From Prostheceraeus crozeri (taxonomy: Eukaryota > Platyhelminthes > Polycladida > Euryleptidae): 64,000 bases of DNA. A model generated the notes under the pieces. It was not told where the DNA came from and did no database searches. It worked only from the letters and a program-made list of their open reading frames with translations. A program made the translations under genes and the position numbers. Within the stretch, counting starts at the first letter, position 1; each line of letters opens with the position of its first letter. This document shows positions 10,870 to 23,654 of this stretch, in pieces. The stretch is from contig CAJQUW010005788.1 of assembly GCA_907163375.1 (NCBI GenBank), forward strand, positions 62,001-126,000, in the 5' to 3' direction.

Positions 10870-12930
10870 TCTGTGGAAGGAGTTTCTCCATATTGTGAAA
10901 AAGCTGTTGGTACAAAAGATTTTTTGTACCTGAAGATGATTGCTGGATGGCGATCGAAAAATTTTGTACATAAGAAAAATAATAATTAAGATCTTTAAAA
11001 ACCTGACTCTTTCCGACTCAACTATTACGCAATGACTGGTCAGGGCATTTTCCAAATAGTTAATTTTGCTTGCTTGGTTTTTTAATATTCTGGGTTATAG
11101 GTCTCGCAGTGCACTTGGTCTTCCTCAACCCTATTGTTCGGGTTATTTTTTAATGTAGCATTTGCAGCTTGTTAATTGTTATTTTTGTATCATTATTTTG
11201 ATAACAATAAATACATTTGTACTAAGAAACGGACAATTTAGTCAAAAATCGATGCATTACATCCTTAATCAGTAGGATTCGAATGAATTTCTTCGGAAGT
11301 ATTTCTATCCATTTTTGTATTGAGATATCTGAAATACATGCATTTGTAAGTCTGAAAATGATTATATCGCTATAGATGTGACTCAGCTGCAGTAGTTTGA
11401 TTATAGTATAAGGGGTCATCTTATGATAATTTAAACTTCCATTATCAGTATCGCTAACTTTTCATATACGATTGCAGAGACTCAGCTCGTTCGGACATGT
11501 AATAGAATCCATGCCCTTGTGAACTGGCACAGCTTAATCTTTATGATTATCAGTCGCACGGCTAATCCAGGAAAGCAAAACACAGAGAAATTTGTTGTGC
11601 AGCCCTTCAGCTTGCTCGGTTATTCTAGTTATTTTAAGGTAGTTGCGACCATTCCCAGCCGTACTGACTGTCGAGTTCTTACAGAACGAAATGCAGCGTC
11701 TGCGGCTGCCAAGGATTGATTGCATTGCGCAAGATTTTCTACAATAGCTATTATTTTGATGAGATAATAAATGATGAATATACTCGTACAAATCTCTCAA
11801 CCATAATCTAGTTAAATTTAGAACCGTCGATCATTTTTCCGTAGTGTTACATTTTCGTTTCGCAGTATCACCAGATTGAATAGCACAGGTTGTTTGTTTG
11901 GAGGGTATTACCACTTCGATGCCGGAATGCTCAACAGGTGTGGTGATTTGTGGTTTCGCAAAGTTTTACGAGGGCTTGTTGCTACGTCAGGCGCATATCG
12001 TGCAAGGAACAAAGACGCTGCAATTCTGAATGCTTTCTTTTAGAAAATTGCAGGTGAGGAAGGTCAGATGGTCACATGGACATACATATATACGTCAATG
12101 AATGATGGAATTCATGATTCAAATTTGCTTTCTATTCATGGTCATGTTGAATCATTGAACAAAATTCCAGGGAAGAATTGGAATCATTGGACCATTCGAA
12201 GATAACATGAGGGCAGGTTTGAAAATGGATTCAGATGCAAGTCAAATGAAATGCTAATAAAAAAATTATCTGAAATTGGAATGACTCTTAAAGTATGATA
12301 AACAATCCCGATGACCGTATTCTGAACGCCTTTGGTGTTCCCCTGAAAGGTAAGGGATCAACTCCAGATATGCAACTTTTGACTTCCAATTCCAGATTGA
12401 TTTCTGGGCCGGTCTTCCTGGTGGCAACATTGGTAGATGTTTCACTTCACATCTACAAGTAACATGTAAGCTAGCAAACGGAAAGCCTGATAATACAAGA
12501 AGTAAACACCTTTGAAACCCTCGAAAAAATTGTCTGTTGTTGTCTCCCTAAAAATGTTGGTGGAGATATTTCATTCGACTAAAGAGATATTTTTAACTCA
12601 GTCAGTAGAGATGGATTGCAACTTAATATAGCCCACCCCTAAATATAATATATCCAACGATGCAAGCGCGTTCTTTTTAACATTTTCAGAATTCTTCTGA
12701 GATACTGAAGAAATGCATCAAAAAGAGAGATTTCCTAATCATTAGTGAAGAGCATTTCGCAAACATTATATAACAGCGAAAGAAGCATAATTTCAAGACA
12801 TTTGTAAGAGAAAAAGAGGTATTAAATGAAATTTTGAATAAAATTTAACCGCAGCACGCAGAGAGGCTTAAAAGAATGATCGACTCAAAAGTTTCAGCAT
12901 GGCTTTATGTTTAACCTCTTTCAATTCATC
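10870..12930. other. No feature recognised
   Basis: AT-rich sequence with only short open frames that have no recognisable motifs on either strand. Confidence 0.5.
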
Positions 12931-12936
12931 ACTTTG

Positions 12937-13540
12937 AATTATCAGTCGATCAATTCAGAAATTCATTAGCTTTGCGATATGGCAGACCGCTGCTATGCAT
13001 CCAGCCTGTTTCTGATGGCTGTGGAGATTTTTTTGACCTAATACCACGGACTTAATTGCAGGCGTGGAGGTCTTGTTAACCGCAATGACATGAGGGACAG
13101 GAATGTTGCCAAGGAACGTGTGACTTGTGTTCCTGTTGAGGATGAGAACGCGAATGGTCTGCGGGCAGACAGCCTTGTTTTAGGGGTTTGGTCTAGCCAG
13201 ACGACACTGGCGTTGTTGGATATCCAGGTCCTGAACCCTGACGCTGCGTCATTCCAGCCAAACCATCTCTAACACTCAATAATGCTTAAGCAATCAAAGA
13301 GAGTAGGTATAAAGAATCGTGCGAGGTATAAAGATCAGACTTTGCTCCTTTAATCTTCTCCGGTGATGGTCTGCGTGCACCACACGCGGACTCAGAAAGC
13401 ACATCGCAACACTCATAAGTCATAAGTGACAGTGTTCCTTCGGAAACGTGGCAGTTGGAGTCAAAGCAAAGTCATGCATTGCAATAAAGAGCTTTCTCAC
13501 ACTATCTTCGTGATTCGCGCAACAAATTGCATAGTTCTAT
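12937..13540 (+). pseudogene. Decayed C-terminal region of a retrotransposon-associated protein
   Basis: In shifting frames one can read F-R-N-S-L-A-L-R-Y-G-R-P-L-L, then C-G-D-F-F-D-L, then G-G-L-V-N-R-N-D. These are followed by R-A-D-S-L-V-L-G-V-W-S-S-Q-T and L-L-D-I-Q-V-L-N-P-D-A-A-S. This order matches a protein segment often found repeated in invertebrate genomes (alanine/arginine-rich, with a C-x2-C ... H ... C-like site, then A-D-x-x-V-R-G-V-W and F-D-I-R-V). It is interrupted by shifts and stops. It is recalled as repeat-associated; the exact element class is not certain. Confidence 0.5.
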
Positions 13541-13559
13541 TGATTTGATGATGCTGCAG

Positions 13560-16500
13560 GGTTGCCTTCCTTAAAATTTAAAGCTTTGATTTCCTTGACT
13601 AGAATTTAACATTCCTTTTTCTCCTGTAAAGTGTATTATATTGTGTCTCTATATTTTGTTGTATGGAATATTCAATGTCTATGGCATATTAACGGAGCAG
13701 AAGGATCATTCACTTTTCGAAGTTGTATGCTTCTGTATCAAACATGAAGTCTAGCACTCATCGCCTTCTGGTGAAAGGATTGTATTTTCTTTGCATATCA
13801 TCATTCAAGAAGGAGATTGAAGTCTCCGACGTTGACCTAGAGATTTGCGTTTTCAGTGAAAAGCCTTTAAATCTAGCCAAAATTTTTATGGCAACCTGAA
13901 AGGCTAAACATTTGCACTCATTATATGCTGATACACTAAATTTCACAGAAGATTTCGACCTAACTGATTGCGATGTGCAGTACAACTCACTTATGTCTAA
14001 TTTTTTAGTCGTGGACGTTTTCAAATGATGAGAAAGTAGAAACACGAAAACAATAACATATCAATGCGGGAGATGAAAATTCATGTCATTTGAGACAATG
14101 GACATGATGACTTGCACAAATGTTTGATTGCAGTGCTTGCCGAAAATATGGTTTTATACCATACCTTAATTCTGTTGCTATGATTAGTGCACATAAGTCG
14201 ATTAAAATTAGTGTGAAAAGTTGATAGAATGGTTTGTCAGGTTGAATTTACGTTCCTAAAATAACAACTACTTAATTGTGATGTAAGTTATCTAACATTT
14301 TTTTCTAGACTGAAAATTAGACACAATTTGTTGAAAGGGTTAAGAGAAACAAAGTTATGGTCACAAAGCTCATGAGATGTCATGTTTAGAGCAAGCTTGT
14401 ATTTACAGAACCAACTGCAACTGACAGTTTGGAACTGAGGAGTAATTTGCTAAGGCTGAATGTAATGAAAGTAACGATGAAGTTGATGAACGGTCTGGAA
14501 AACCTGGAATATAAAATGAATTTCGTTTTATCGAGGAAGTCAGGGAATTTCAGAAATTTTCTGGAAATTTGTGATCGATTTAAATGCTGTTGTTTTTAAT
14601 GAAAAATATCACAAAAATCTTAATATGAATATGAAAGCAGGAACGTTCAGTCTGATTTTATTTTGTGTGTAAGATAGGCATAACATGATGCAATGCGAAC
14701 GAACGATCTGATGTCCAGGAACTTGCACATGCATCAGCCTGACGTCTTAAAATGCAACCGTTAAAGGTGGAACCGTGCATTATTATTTTGAACAAAATTC
14801 TTGAATGAGATTTCACTGCCTGGCACAGAAAGGGATAGGAAAAGAAAATAAATGATTGATTTTACTTCGCAAATTCATGTTTTCCTACAAGTACTGGTAC
14901 CGCTCCAATGTAGAACCCTTTCGAGGCATTCATCCCTTGATCTAGACATAACGCTACGGGAAGCATCCTCTCTCGTCATCTTCAATGGTCAAGCAATTTT
15001 GGCCAAATGCAATTAGATGAAAATTAATGCAATCCAGTTTCGCAGCAGATGGAGTCAATTTGTCCCTTTTGAGACCCCGGTCCTCATTTGACAACCAAAC
15101 TTCGATACGCATGACCATCAGCACAAACTCTCCAAGCAATTCGAAATACAGACAAAATTTTATCGTGGAACTAATCTAAAAGAATTTATGATGAATCTGT
15201 GTTATTTCAACTATCAAATGATTTTTAAGGCCATCAAAATGATTTCAGGGAAGGAAAGGAAGTGACTTTCAAAGAAAGAAAGAAACTTTTCAAATAAGCT
15301 GGTGATTGAGATTTAATTGCGGCCATCACTGATAGCACAACGACCATTATAGCTTCGTAATATGAAAAAGCGTTGTATGTAATTTATTAGATGTTATGAA
15401 GTTGTCACATTTCTTTATTAGCTGCTATTTGTTTGCCGTTCATTGGCCGTCTTCTGCATATACATTAATGGAAGCCTATACAAGTTTGGGATTTCATATG
15501 ATGTTTGTGTGACTCAATACTTCCCGACTAGTTGAACAGAATATGTGGATAGATACCCCGATCAAAATTTAAGTCGGATAGCCAACAATTACTGCCAAAT
15601 GGTGAATGAATTTCTCATCGAAACGTTGGCCACATACCTCCGTCAGACAGCATTTTCTATGAATTTACAACCAGACTTCGATTTTATTAATCAATTGCAC
15701 AATAATTGTTGAACTTCATAGTTAGCAAATCATAGCGAAATAGTTCTCCACAATGTAACTACTCTGAAGCTCCTTATGTAATTTTTTATTGTATTAATAA
15801 CTCCATTTGCTGTCGTGATTGGTGCATTTAACTCTATGGGTGCATTTTATCATGGTACGCAGTCAGGGTAACGACCTGGATAACTTGGAAAAGTCATGGA
15901 AATTCATTCTGACTTGGCAAGTCATGAAAAATCGTCGCCACCCTGGTAATGACAACTTAATGTGATGAAAATGCCTTGGTTTTTTTGTGTTTGGGAAGAA
16001 CCAAGGAGATTTGATCTTATGTATGTTACTTTAGGTGATATATTTTGACATGCACATGCATATACGTGATCTTCAGGCACAGTGCTAGGTTACACAGAAC
16101 TTCTTGATACTGAAGACATTTGCTCACAGGTAGATGACATAGTGATAGATAGATGCCTATACATTTTACGAGTATATTATCTTCATTTCAATTTTTTATA
16201 TGCTCTTTTGATGTGTGTAGAAGTTGATTGAATTGGTTCATTTGCACGTAACCAAGACTTGGAAAGTGAAAGTTCGTGCAAGGAAATTTTTCATGCCTAT
16301 ATGGAGGAATTCTTCGCATAAAAAGGAAAGAATGCGACAGCACTTCATCAACAGTCGTCATTTGCTGTTAAAACTAATTGTGCCCATAGCTATGCAACGT
16401 TTCTAATTTTGCCATAATTTTCTTACCCATAATATGAGCTGGAGTAAATGACCTGAAATATAGTAAAATACACGCAGTTAAATTTAGTGGGACGTTCACA

Positions 16501-17010
16501 TCCTGTAGATTTTTGAAAATCTAAAATACAAAAGCGTGATGTTTGCCGCCATCTAGGCTGATACCGTTTGGTTGCAGAATGCAGAATAGACGGAACATCC
16601 GCAGTGCTGAAAGATATTCCGATGTCATTTCAATGTAGTGTCTTGGAGCTATTCCTGAATTAGATTTGCTCCATAAAGGATGAAGATCCTGCTTGGTGAC
16701 CACAACGGAACTTTTGTGTGACACAAATAAGAGCTTCACTGCGGTGGCCCCACTACAGTGCGAAAGTCTTCGTCATCAACTTTATCCAGAAATTTTAGTA
16801 TTGTCTACTTATATTTCTAAATCTATGGTGCAATAATATAGGAATAATGAAGATATATTACCTTTCAAATGACAGCCTAAATCGTCGGCGCGTAGCGCCA
16901 GACTTTAGAGAGGGTGTCAGTAGTTGCAGATCATTGATAGCAGATTTCGGATCACCATCTAATATCTCTTTATCAAAATACCATGCTTCGAACTGAGACT
17001 AGTCTCACGG
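13560..17010. other. No gene seen; short hAT-like MITE scraps
   Basis: Mostly AT-rich, with no recognisable coding region. Two scraps with the CCTGGAA/GTCAGGGAATT vocabulary of hAT-type MITEs occur near 14485-14570 and at 15864-15945. Confidence 0.5.
15864..15945. mobile_element. Short hAT-like MITE remnant
   Basis: The 82-bp segment begins CAGGGTAACGAC and ends with the near reverse complement (GTCGCCACCCTG), with GGAAAAGTCATGGAAATT-type internal sequence. The flanking 8-mers agree only partly, so it is old or rearranged. Confidence 0.5.
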
Positions 17011-17012
17011 AG

Positions 17013-17850
17013 TAATTCAGCGTTACAGTTGATGTTCATCATGGTTTGTTGCTTAGCCCGTTACTTGTCATCTTTGTATTGTACGCCATCGCCAGGGACG
17101 TCTGGTGTGAACTACCGAGGAACCTCCTCTACGCGGATGACTTAGTTGTGTCATCTGAGAGTGAGGACGAACTGATTAGAAGAGTGACGAACTGGAAGAG
17201 AGAATTGTCATCAAAAGACTTAAAGATCAATGCATTCAAGTCCAAGGTAATGTTGTGTACAGCTGATGGCAGTGAATCGATTGCCAACAGTGAAAAACCA
17301 TGTGCGGTCTGCCGTCAAGGTGTCGGTAGCAGCTCTATACGTTGCACTATGTGCAAGTCATAGGTACACAACAAATGCAGTGGTATTAAAGGAAGCCCCG
17401 CTCAAGCAAGTACGTCTTTCGCATGTGACCGCTGCAAAAAAATGTGAGATACAGAAGATCACAATGGTGAGCTACTTGTGAATGATTTAGGTTGCGGAAC
17501 AGTTTTATTACGTGGGCGATGTTATCAGTGGCACTGGAGGAACTGAGGCAGCGATGGCGAAGAGGGAAGAGCCAAAAGGGAAAGTTTTTGACGCGTGTGT
17601 AAGTGGACGTTTATTGTACGGCAGCGAAACCTGACCTGTGAAACGTCGCGACATCGAAAGACTGGAGAGTGCTGGCATAAGGATAGCAAGATGGATGACT
17701 GGCGCGTCATTTCGAGATCGCCGCAAGAATGAAGATATTCGACTTGCGAAAGGTCTGAAATCTGTTCATTGTGCACTGCAGGAAAATTGCGTACGATGGT
17801 ATGGGCGCGTGAAGAGGAAGGATCGACAAGAATATGTCTGAAGTGTAATG
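17013..17850 (+). pseudogene. RTE-like LINE fragment: reverse transcriptase with internal cysteine motif
   Basis: The stretch opens with V-H-H-G-L-L-L-S-P-L-L and N-L-L-Y-A-D-D-L-V, the catalytic RT core. A Cys-rich segment follows (C-A-V-C ... C-T-M-C-K-S, then in the same frame after one TAG at 17361-17363 V-H-N-K-C-S-G-I-K-G ... C-D-R-C). In another frame come E-Q-F-Y-Y-V-G-D-V-I-S, V-F-D-A-C-V-S-G-R-L-L-Y-G-S-E-T, and finally R-D-I-E-R-L-E-S-A-G-I-R-I-A-R-W. This order is well known from RT-like repeats of marine invertebrates. 5' truncated; several stops and shifts. Confidence 0.75.
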
Positions 17851-17859
17851 GAGCTAAAT

Positions 17860-19600
17860 GTGAATGGTGTTATTAATGGAGGAATAACTGCTCGGTGAAG
17901 TAGACCTAAAAGCTGCTAGGTTCCAACTTCAAGACGCGGCCAATCGAGATCTGTGACGAGCGGCTCTGGGAAAACCGCCCAACCCTCCTAGCCGGGACAA
18001 ATAGACGTTGAATGTATAGTGAAAGAGTGTGGTTTGAGTTCCACATCGAGGTGGAGGGCTCCCTTTCGAAGAGCAACATTGACCGCTAACTTTCTCATCG
18101 TATTTCAAAGAACGATGGGGCACACCCTTCATCACAAATCATTCTTTGATGAAGAAATCAGTTGAGTAGCTTCAAATAATGGTATGATTTCGTTTAGCAG
18201 CTTTCCCTGAAATTCAAGGTTCACGAAGAAGTCATCTTCGAAAGAAGACATCAAGTACCAATAAACTCTAAAAGCAAATTCGAGACTTTCAAATATCTTT
18301 TTCAAAACTTTTTTACCTTGATTTTTGAAGTTCTCATGTCTTCGCCATTTATTATTGCTCTTGACTTTGTCATGGGTACAATTGAATGCAGATTCGATAC
18401 TAATGCGTCTAATGATAATCCGTAGAGGGGAATCTGACCCACAGCAAGTACGACTTCTTAAGGCAGAAATTGCAGTTGAATGCCGCTTCAGTAGTAATTT
18501 CATCTCGGTAGATAACCAAATGACCGTTGTATCTTTCTGTCTTCCATACGTTGTGTAATTTTATTTGTTCCTTTCTCTATTGCATCGACTTGTTAACAAA
18601 GTCATCAAGAGCATTGATCGTGATTCTTGAGTGTCAGCGATTCAATGTCAAAGCGCTAACAGAGACATCTGACCTCAGACAGACATGGAGTAATACTGCA
18701 ACTTTATACTATGTGGTCGTACATCATAGAAATTCACAGCAATAAAACCTCTAGAATGGAAATTAAGCTTCATGTAATGCACAATAACGGCACATAAATC
18801 GCACGCATTTTCACTTAGATGCACCTGCCAACGTCTGTATCATTGGGTTAGAATCAGTCACATGAGTAAATCGAAGCTTTTAATTGGCTCTTCATGCCCC
18901 AACTTAGTTCCCTCGGATGTGCCGTGACCTTGAGTCAATTTCCATTCTAGCGAACTTCAGATAAACAGTTTATTTCTATGTCGTACATGTATCGAAAAGG
19001 TCGACAAATTGAATTTTTGCCGCTTTTAACAGAAACACGCAGAGAATGGTGTCAGAAACAGGACGCTCCTACCGCCGCAACTCATGCGATGCACATATCG
19101 ACAGAGGGATTGAACTTATTTCCGAATGTGTTCATCTAGTGTGTTCGCATTTATCGTGTATGCAATCGAACAGTAAGATTAAGTACGAATGCATCATGTT
19201 TCATTAGTTATAAATCTTCAGTTTTCAAAAAATAGTAGGAAAAACGGGGGGGGGGGGGCGGGGACGCTCATCTCACATATCTTCAACCAATGCTGAGTAC
19301 TGAAACTGGACGGTTGAGAAATGAATGTAGAATTTCCATCAAGCTAATTGTTGTTTTGGTCATTGCAAGGAATCAGTATTGTAAAGATCTATAGGGATGG
19401 AGGAGAAACTGATATTTTCGTTAAGTTATCTACATGTATACCCATTTATTTGACTTGTGGACTGCACTTGTTTGATTTTTTAGGAAAGTAAGAATTGCTG
19501 TTCAATTTTACACAACATAGTACTTATACATAGGACTGAATAGCATTTCAATAAGTTTATCATGACAAGCGAGCGACAAAAAGTCGACAAACTAAGCAAT
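17860..19600. other. No feature recognised
   Basis: No recognisable coding region. A poly-G run (about 19247-19258) interrupts it. A 123-codon open frame on the minus strand (18503 to 18132) has no recognisable domain and overlaps a shorter frame on the other strand, so it is not called as a gene. Confidence 0.5.
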
Positions 19601-19601
19601 A

Positions 19602-20015
19602 CCTACAGCTGTGGTGAGAAGTTAACGATCAGTTGTAAAAAAAGCTGCTTTGTCTAATTCATTATTGAGAATGTATGGGCTCATATGAAGCGATGCGAAG
19701 TTTCTGAACAACATTCAACATCCTACGAATCGTTGTGTGAAGCAATCAAGAAGGTCTGGGTAGAAGAAATCACCACTGAATATTGCCAAAAGCTGTACTG
19801 GTCGATACCGAGAAAAATCAAAGCAATTCGTGCAGAGAGAGGTAAGACAACTAATACTAATTAACTTTTTTTAACATTGAACTTTACGTATATTCTACAA
19901 TTACGAGTAAATATAGCTCTTTCGTGAATTTCTGTAGATCCATAGTATAGTGTTTGAATTGGAAAAAGTAGCTTTTTTTACAACTGATCGTGAACTTTTC
20001 ACCACGGCTGTAAGG
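19602..20015 (+). mobile_element. Tc1-like internal-deletion derivative with about 45-bp terminal inverted repeats
   Basis: The left end (about 19604-19650) and right end (about 19970-20015) are inverted repeats sharing CAGTTGTAAAAAAAGC and GTGGTGA-type blocks. The element holds only the C-terminal piece of a Tc1 transposase. A TA precedes the left end. The right target site is degenerate. It is a deletion product about 414 bp long. Confidence 0.75.
19661..19864 (+). pseudogene. Tc1-family transposase, C-terminal 67 codons
   Basis: It reads I-I-E-N-V-W-A-H-M-K-R, with the catalytic Glu of the DDE/D triad in the P-I-E-N-x-W motif, then S-Y-E-S-L-C-E-A-I and I-P-R-K-I-K-A-I. These are the usual last motifs of Tc1 transposases, ending at a normal stop (19862-19864). 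The N-terminal DNA-binding and first catalytic part are deleted. Confidence 0.8.
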
Positions 20016-20401
20016 GCGCTTTCATGCTTGTTGCCAACTGAGATGTAGTTTTCCATGCCTGAACTTTTTCCTATCTTGAAACTGTCACTTTATATGTATA
20101 TACTTCATTTTGCATCCCACATCCCCGATATAATACAGGGCGAAAGCATCCAATCACCATTTTATCATTAAGATTAGTAGAATGTCATCCATGTAAGGTA
20201 GAAAAGGCAAAAATTACGTATCGTTAACATAATTGATCTTGACGATATTGGCAAAGGCGTGTGTGCTATCACTTGTAAAAATTGAAAGGCAATGAACGCT
20301 CCATTTAAATGTTGTTGTTTTGAGCATATGAAGATTCTTCCTGATTCTCTGCTATCTTAGGTCTCTTGTCTCACATCATCTTATTGTCCTTTCAGAATGT
20401 A

Positions 20402-21430
20402 ATGGATGGTTACTGTGATTTGTGCATCCACGAGGGCACCCAGACCAAAGAAGTGTTGGAGCGGTTGTTTTCGTATGGCATCTACTATGTTTGTATTAAT
20501 CGAACTGTTAATCTCTATGGATACGAAACTGAAAATGGAAAGTCCATTACCATGTCTTCAAGCAATAAACAAATGAAAAAGTTCAAAGAAGACATGACAA
20601 AAGAAATGAGGCCTATTGATCTTTCCACACTCGACGATACTAACCTGTCCAAGTATTCACGAGTCCATGGTGCTCGTGCGAAGATTCTCAGACGATTAAC
20701 CGTTGCTTTTAGTGAGGTAGAACTTTTCAAATTGTTAACGAAAACTTTCGTCAAAGAATTAAGAAATAACTTCGATATATTGGCGGTATCCCCAGGCTCA
20801 CCGTCTGCATTTGCATTTTGCTGTGATAATGTGAAGGACATCGATTTGATTCACCTCAATAACGTAGAGAAAAGGGGGTTTCGACTGACACATCACCTTG
20901 TACGCAGAGCGAGATCAATAAATCTTAATTTTGAAATCCTTATTAGTCCAATGTTGGCCAGCTCCTCTAGCCGGTCCTACACGGTGTCATTGGCACAGAA
21001 TTTTATTGACATCACCGGGGGGAAAGGTTTGATTATTTCAAGTGGCTCTCATTCAGTGTGGGACGTGCGGAATCATATGGGCTTAATCAGTATAGCTACC
21101 ATGCTTGGTGTTCGCCCAGACTTGGCCTCGCGTTGTGTGCGTGATAATCCTCAGGCTGTCTTGAAACATGGATTAACTCGAACTCGAACTGTATTTGGTG
21201 CCATAGCGATTACGAAATTGGAAAGCCAACCTGGTGTAAAATCAGTGACCTGTGTTAATAGTGAAATTGGCATAAAGCAGACAGCAAGACGAGAAGACAC
21301 TCACAATCGGAATTGTGAAACTTTACAGCGCACAAACAACCATCGGAAAGGTTTTATTGACCTCGATAAATCGGAAGAGCCTCTTCAGAAAAAACGCAAG
21401 AAGAACAAGCATGAAAAGGACATGGATTGA
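20402..21430 (+). CDS. RPP30: RPP30, ribonuclease P/MRP protein subunit p30
   Basis: RPP30 is a core protein of RNase P (5' maturation of tRNA precursors) and RNase MRP (rRNA processing), acting in the nucleus and nucleolus. The 342-residue product keeps the family layout of a TIM-barrel (PHP-like) fold: Y-C-D-L-C-I-H near the start (human: A-D-L-D-L), R-A-K-I-L-R-R-L-T-V in the middle, then N-F-E-I-L-I-S-P-M-L, S-Y-T-V-S-L-A-Q-N-F, G-K-G-L-I-I-S-S-G and L-K-H-G-L-T-R-T. The tail is basic (K-K-R-K-K-N-K), perhaps for nuclear localisation. The ATG at 20402 is chosen because the family start aligns there and a good acceptor (TCCTTTCAG, ending at 20395) lies six bases upstream, suggesting a 5'-UTR intron. 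The coding region has no introns, unlike most animal RPP30 genes. AATAAA signals cluster near 21789-21807. Confidence 0.88.
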   Translation: MDGYCDLCIHEGTQTKEVLERLFSYGIYYVCINRTVNLYGYETENGKSITMSSSNKQMKKFKEDMTKEMRPIDLSTLDDTNLSKYSRVHGARAKILRRLTVAFSEVELFKLLTKTFVKELRNNFDILAVSPGSPSAFAFCCDNVKDIDLIHLNNVEKRGFRLTHHLVRRARSINLNFEILISPMLASSSSRSYTVSLAQNFIDITGGKGLIISSGSHSVWDVRNHMGLISIATMLGVRPDLASRCVRDNPQAVLKHGLTRTRTVFGAIAITKLESQPGVKSVTCVNSEIGIKQTARREDTHNRNCETLQRTNNHRKGFIDLDKSEEPLQKKRKKNKHEKDMD

Positions 21431-23646
21431 ATTAATGCCGGAATTTCATATTACGATTTATATACCCGTTTGATACAGATATTTTTGGAGAAATTGTTGT
21501 TTTCTTCTCTGCTTCATTGACATGTAGGATTTTAGTTCATTTTGTGAATGCTAAGTTTGATACATACATGTGGGTGTGGTGAGCATGCTGCGCTATGTGG
21601 TTGTATATAGCATACAATCCAGATTTAACGTTCCTCCGTCTTTTCGCTGAAAACTTCAAATTTTAGAAACCTGAAAACACAATTTTCATAAGTCGAATAT
21701 AAGTGTTATAAATATATTAGGGTTAAAGGGTGTGATTTGTAAGAGCGTTGGGTGTTTACCACAACGAATCAAAAATTCATCGTCACATAAAATAAAATAA
21801 ATGAATAAACCTTGTTTATCCTCGGGAGTACATTAGGCGAGGAGCCTTTCTTCCATGTGCCGAGTCTATTTATCCCACTCATTCTTTCGTGCAGAGTGTT
21901 TAGCAAGAAAGCAGAGTGCACCTATTTCAAAAGTCTTAGGTTTGACCTGACCAATGTTTGAACACAGGTATCCCGGACGCAGAACGATCACTCTACCAAA
22001 AGGCCACTGCGACGATGCCTTGTTAATTATGTAAGTGTGAATAACTGTTGCAAGCGATGACCGCACATGGAAAAAATTTACAAATTTTGTGATATATGCA
22101 GCATTTTTGAAATTTAATTGGAAATATACACTAATTATACATGAATTTTAAAATTTCGCATAAAACGACTGAACCTTAAAATTTTGCATATTTTTTTATT
22201 AAAATATTTATCTGATTGAGTTAAAATAGTGCAAAATGGTTGATGATTACGATTATTTTTCTTAACTTGTCATATTATTGGCATTGTGGTTTATGAATAG
22301 CAAGGGTTTTACAAGTTTGCTTCAGTTTAATGTCCTCGATACTGTTATGACTAGAAAATCATGCCAAACTTCAGATCTTTTCATCTGATGATATCGTAAC
22401 AGTACTTACAAGAGAATGTGTGCGGGTCTTATCTTTTAGACCCACCTGATGCGGAAAAAGCCGCCTTCACCCCCCAATAAACGAAGCTTTCATTGTACTT
22501 TTCCATGGGGCACATCAGTGTATTAATATCACATGTGTAATGAAAATTCTTAAAACTTATATGACCTCAATTCTTGAAATTCCACAATACAACAACCGTG
22601 AAGTATTTTTGTTAGTGGGACAACCCTGATGAATTTTTAGTGAGAGATCTAACTGTTGCCCAAATAACTACTGCCGAGATGATTTCTCGATAACTTTCTC
22701 GATAAAGAGATCTTTCTCGAAAAATATGCCCTAACATGAGAAAGCACTCGACTAACCTCTATGACATCTTACTGATCTACTCTATGGTTGAAACTGCTGG
22801 CTCAAAGAGTACTAGGTCGTAGGAAGGTTATTGTTAATTCATTCTCATTGGGAGGATCATCAATTATGTCACCAGGTTTGACTTGACGATGTGGTTTGGG
22901 CGTCTTTGATGGGACTGATTCAAGCAGTTACAGTCAGAGTTCGATTGCATGCGATAAAATGGTAACCGACAAAACTCTGGGTTTTTCGAGTGTTGAATAT
23001 GGTGAATGAACCCTCTTTTTCTAAGGGCTTGGAAGAGATTATGATGACACGAAAAATTGTTCCAATGCGTTAAGTACACTTACGGCCACCGGTGAGCCTC
23101 CTAAAGCATGGGCTTTTACGCATTTATTTGAAGAACAGATGGAGAATTTCCGTGAAACTCTCATTTTTGAACTCATCCGTGCAAAAATCGCAGCAGTCAG
23201 TGATTTTTTAATGCTATACCCATGTGGAATGTACGATTCATTTACTCGGCCAGTACATGATAATTTGAACATGTTTTAGGCTAAGCATCGACTAAATGTG
23301 ATAATTGGGCGCAGTCATAATAATAATAATATCTGTATTTCACAAGAAAATGCGTGACCCAATTAAAGGGCATAACATAGGAAATCATATCATCACAGTA
23401 ACATTGGAGAGTAGTTTACAGTGGCATTGTGCAACGAAACATTTGTTGCATTACAGCAAGTCATCACCAAAGATCAAGTTTGTTAAACAGATTACGAATT
23501 ACATTTTTAAAAAGTTAAACTGAAGGAACATTGATTTCTTCATCTGACAACATATTTCAAAATTTGGAGATATATACCGTAAAGAAGTATTGTCTGCAAT
23601 TATGATCATGACGTGGCAAAAGGGCCTTCATCATATTTTAAGGTGG
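21431..23646. other. RPP30 3' UTR and unremarkable AT-rich DNA
   Basis: The first roughly 380 bases probably are the RPP30 3' UTR, ending near the AATAAA cluster at about 21789-21807. Beyond this, no gene or repeat with recognisable motifs was found. Confidence 0.5.
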
Positions 23647-23654
23647 GATTGAAG

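Noticed and set aside
18132-18503. 123-codon minus-strand frame as a host gene
   Set aside because: No domain, no splice context, and an overlapping open frame on the other strand. Treated as chance.
20402-21430. RPP30 as a dead processed pseudogene
   Set aside because: The frame is fully open with all family motifs, and no A-rich tail or target duplication was seen. A functional gene or functional retrogene fits better.
22372-22410. CTGATGA near 22386 (plus strand) as another hammerhead
   Set aside because: No GAAA box with a closing helix II follows at suitable distance, and there is no helix I partner.
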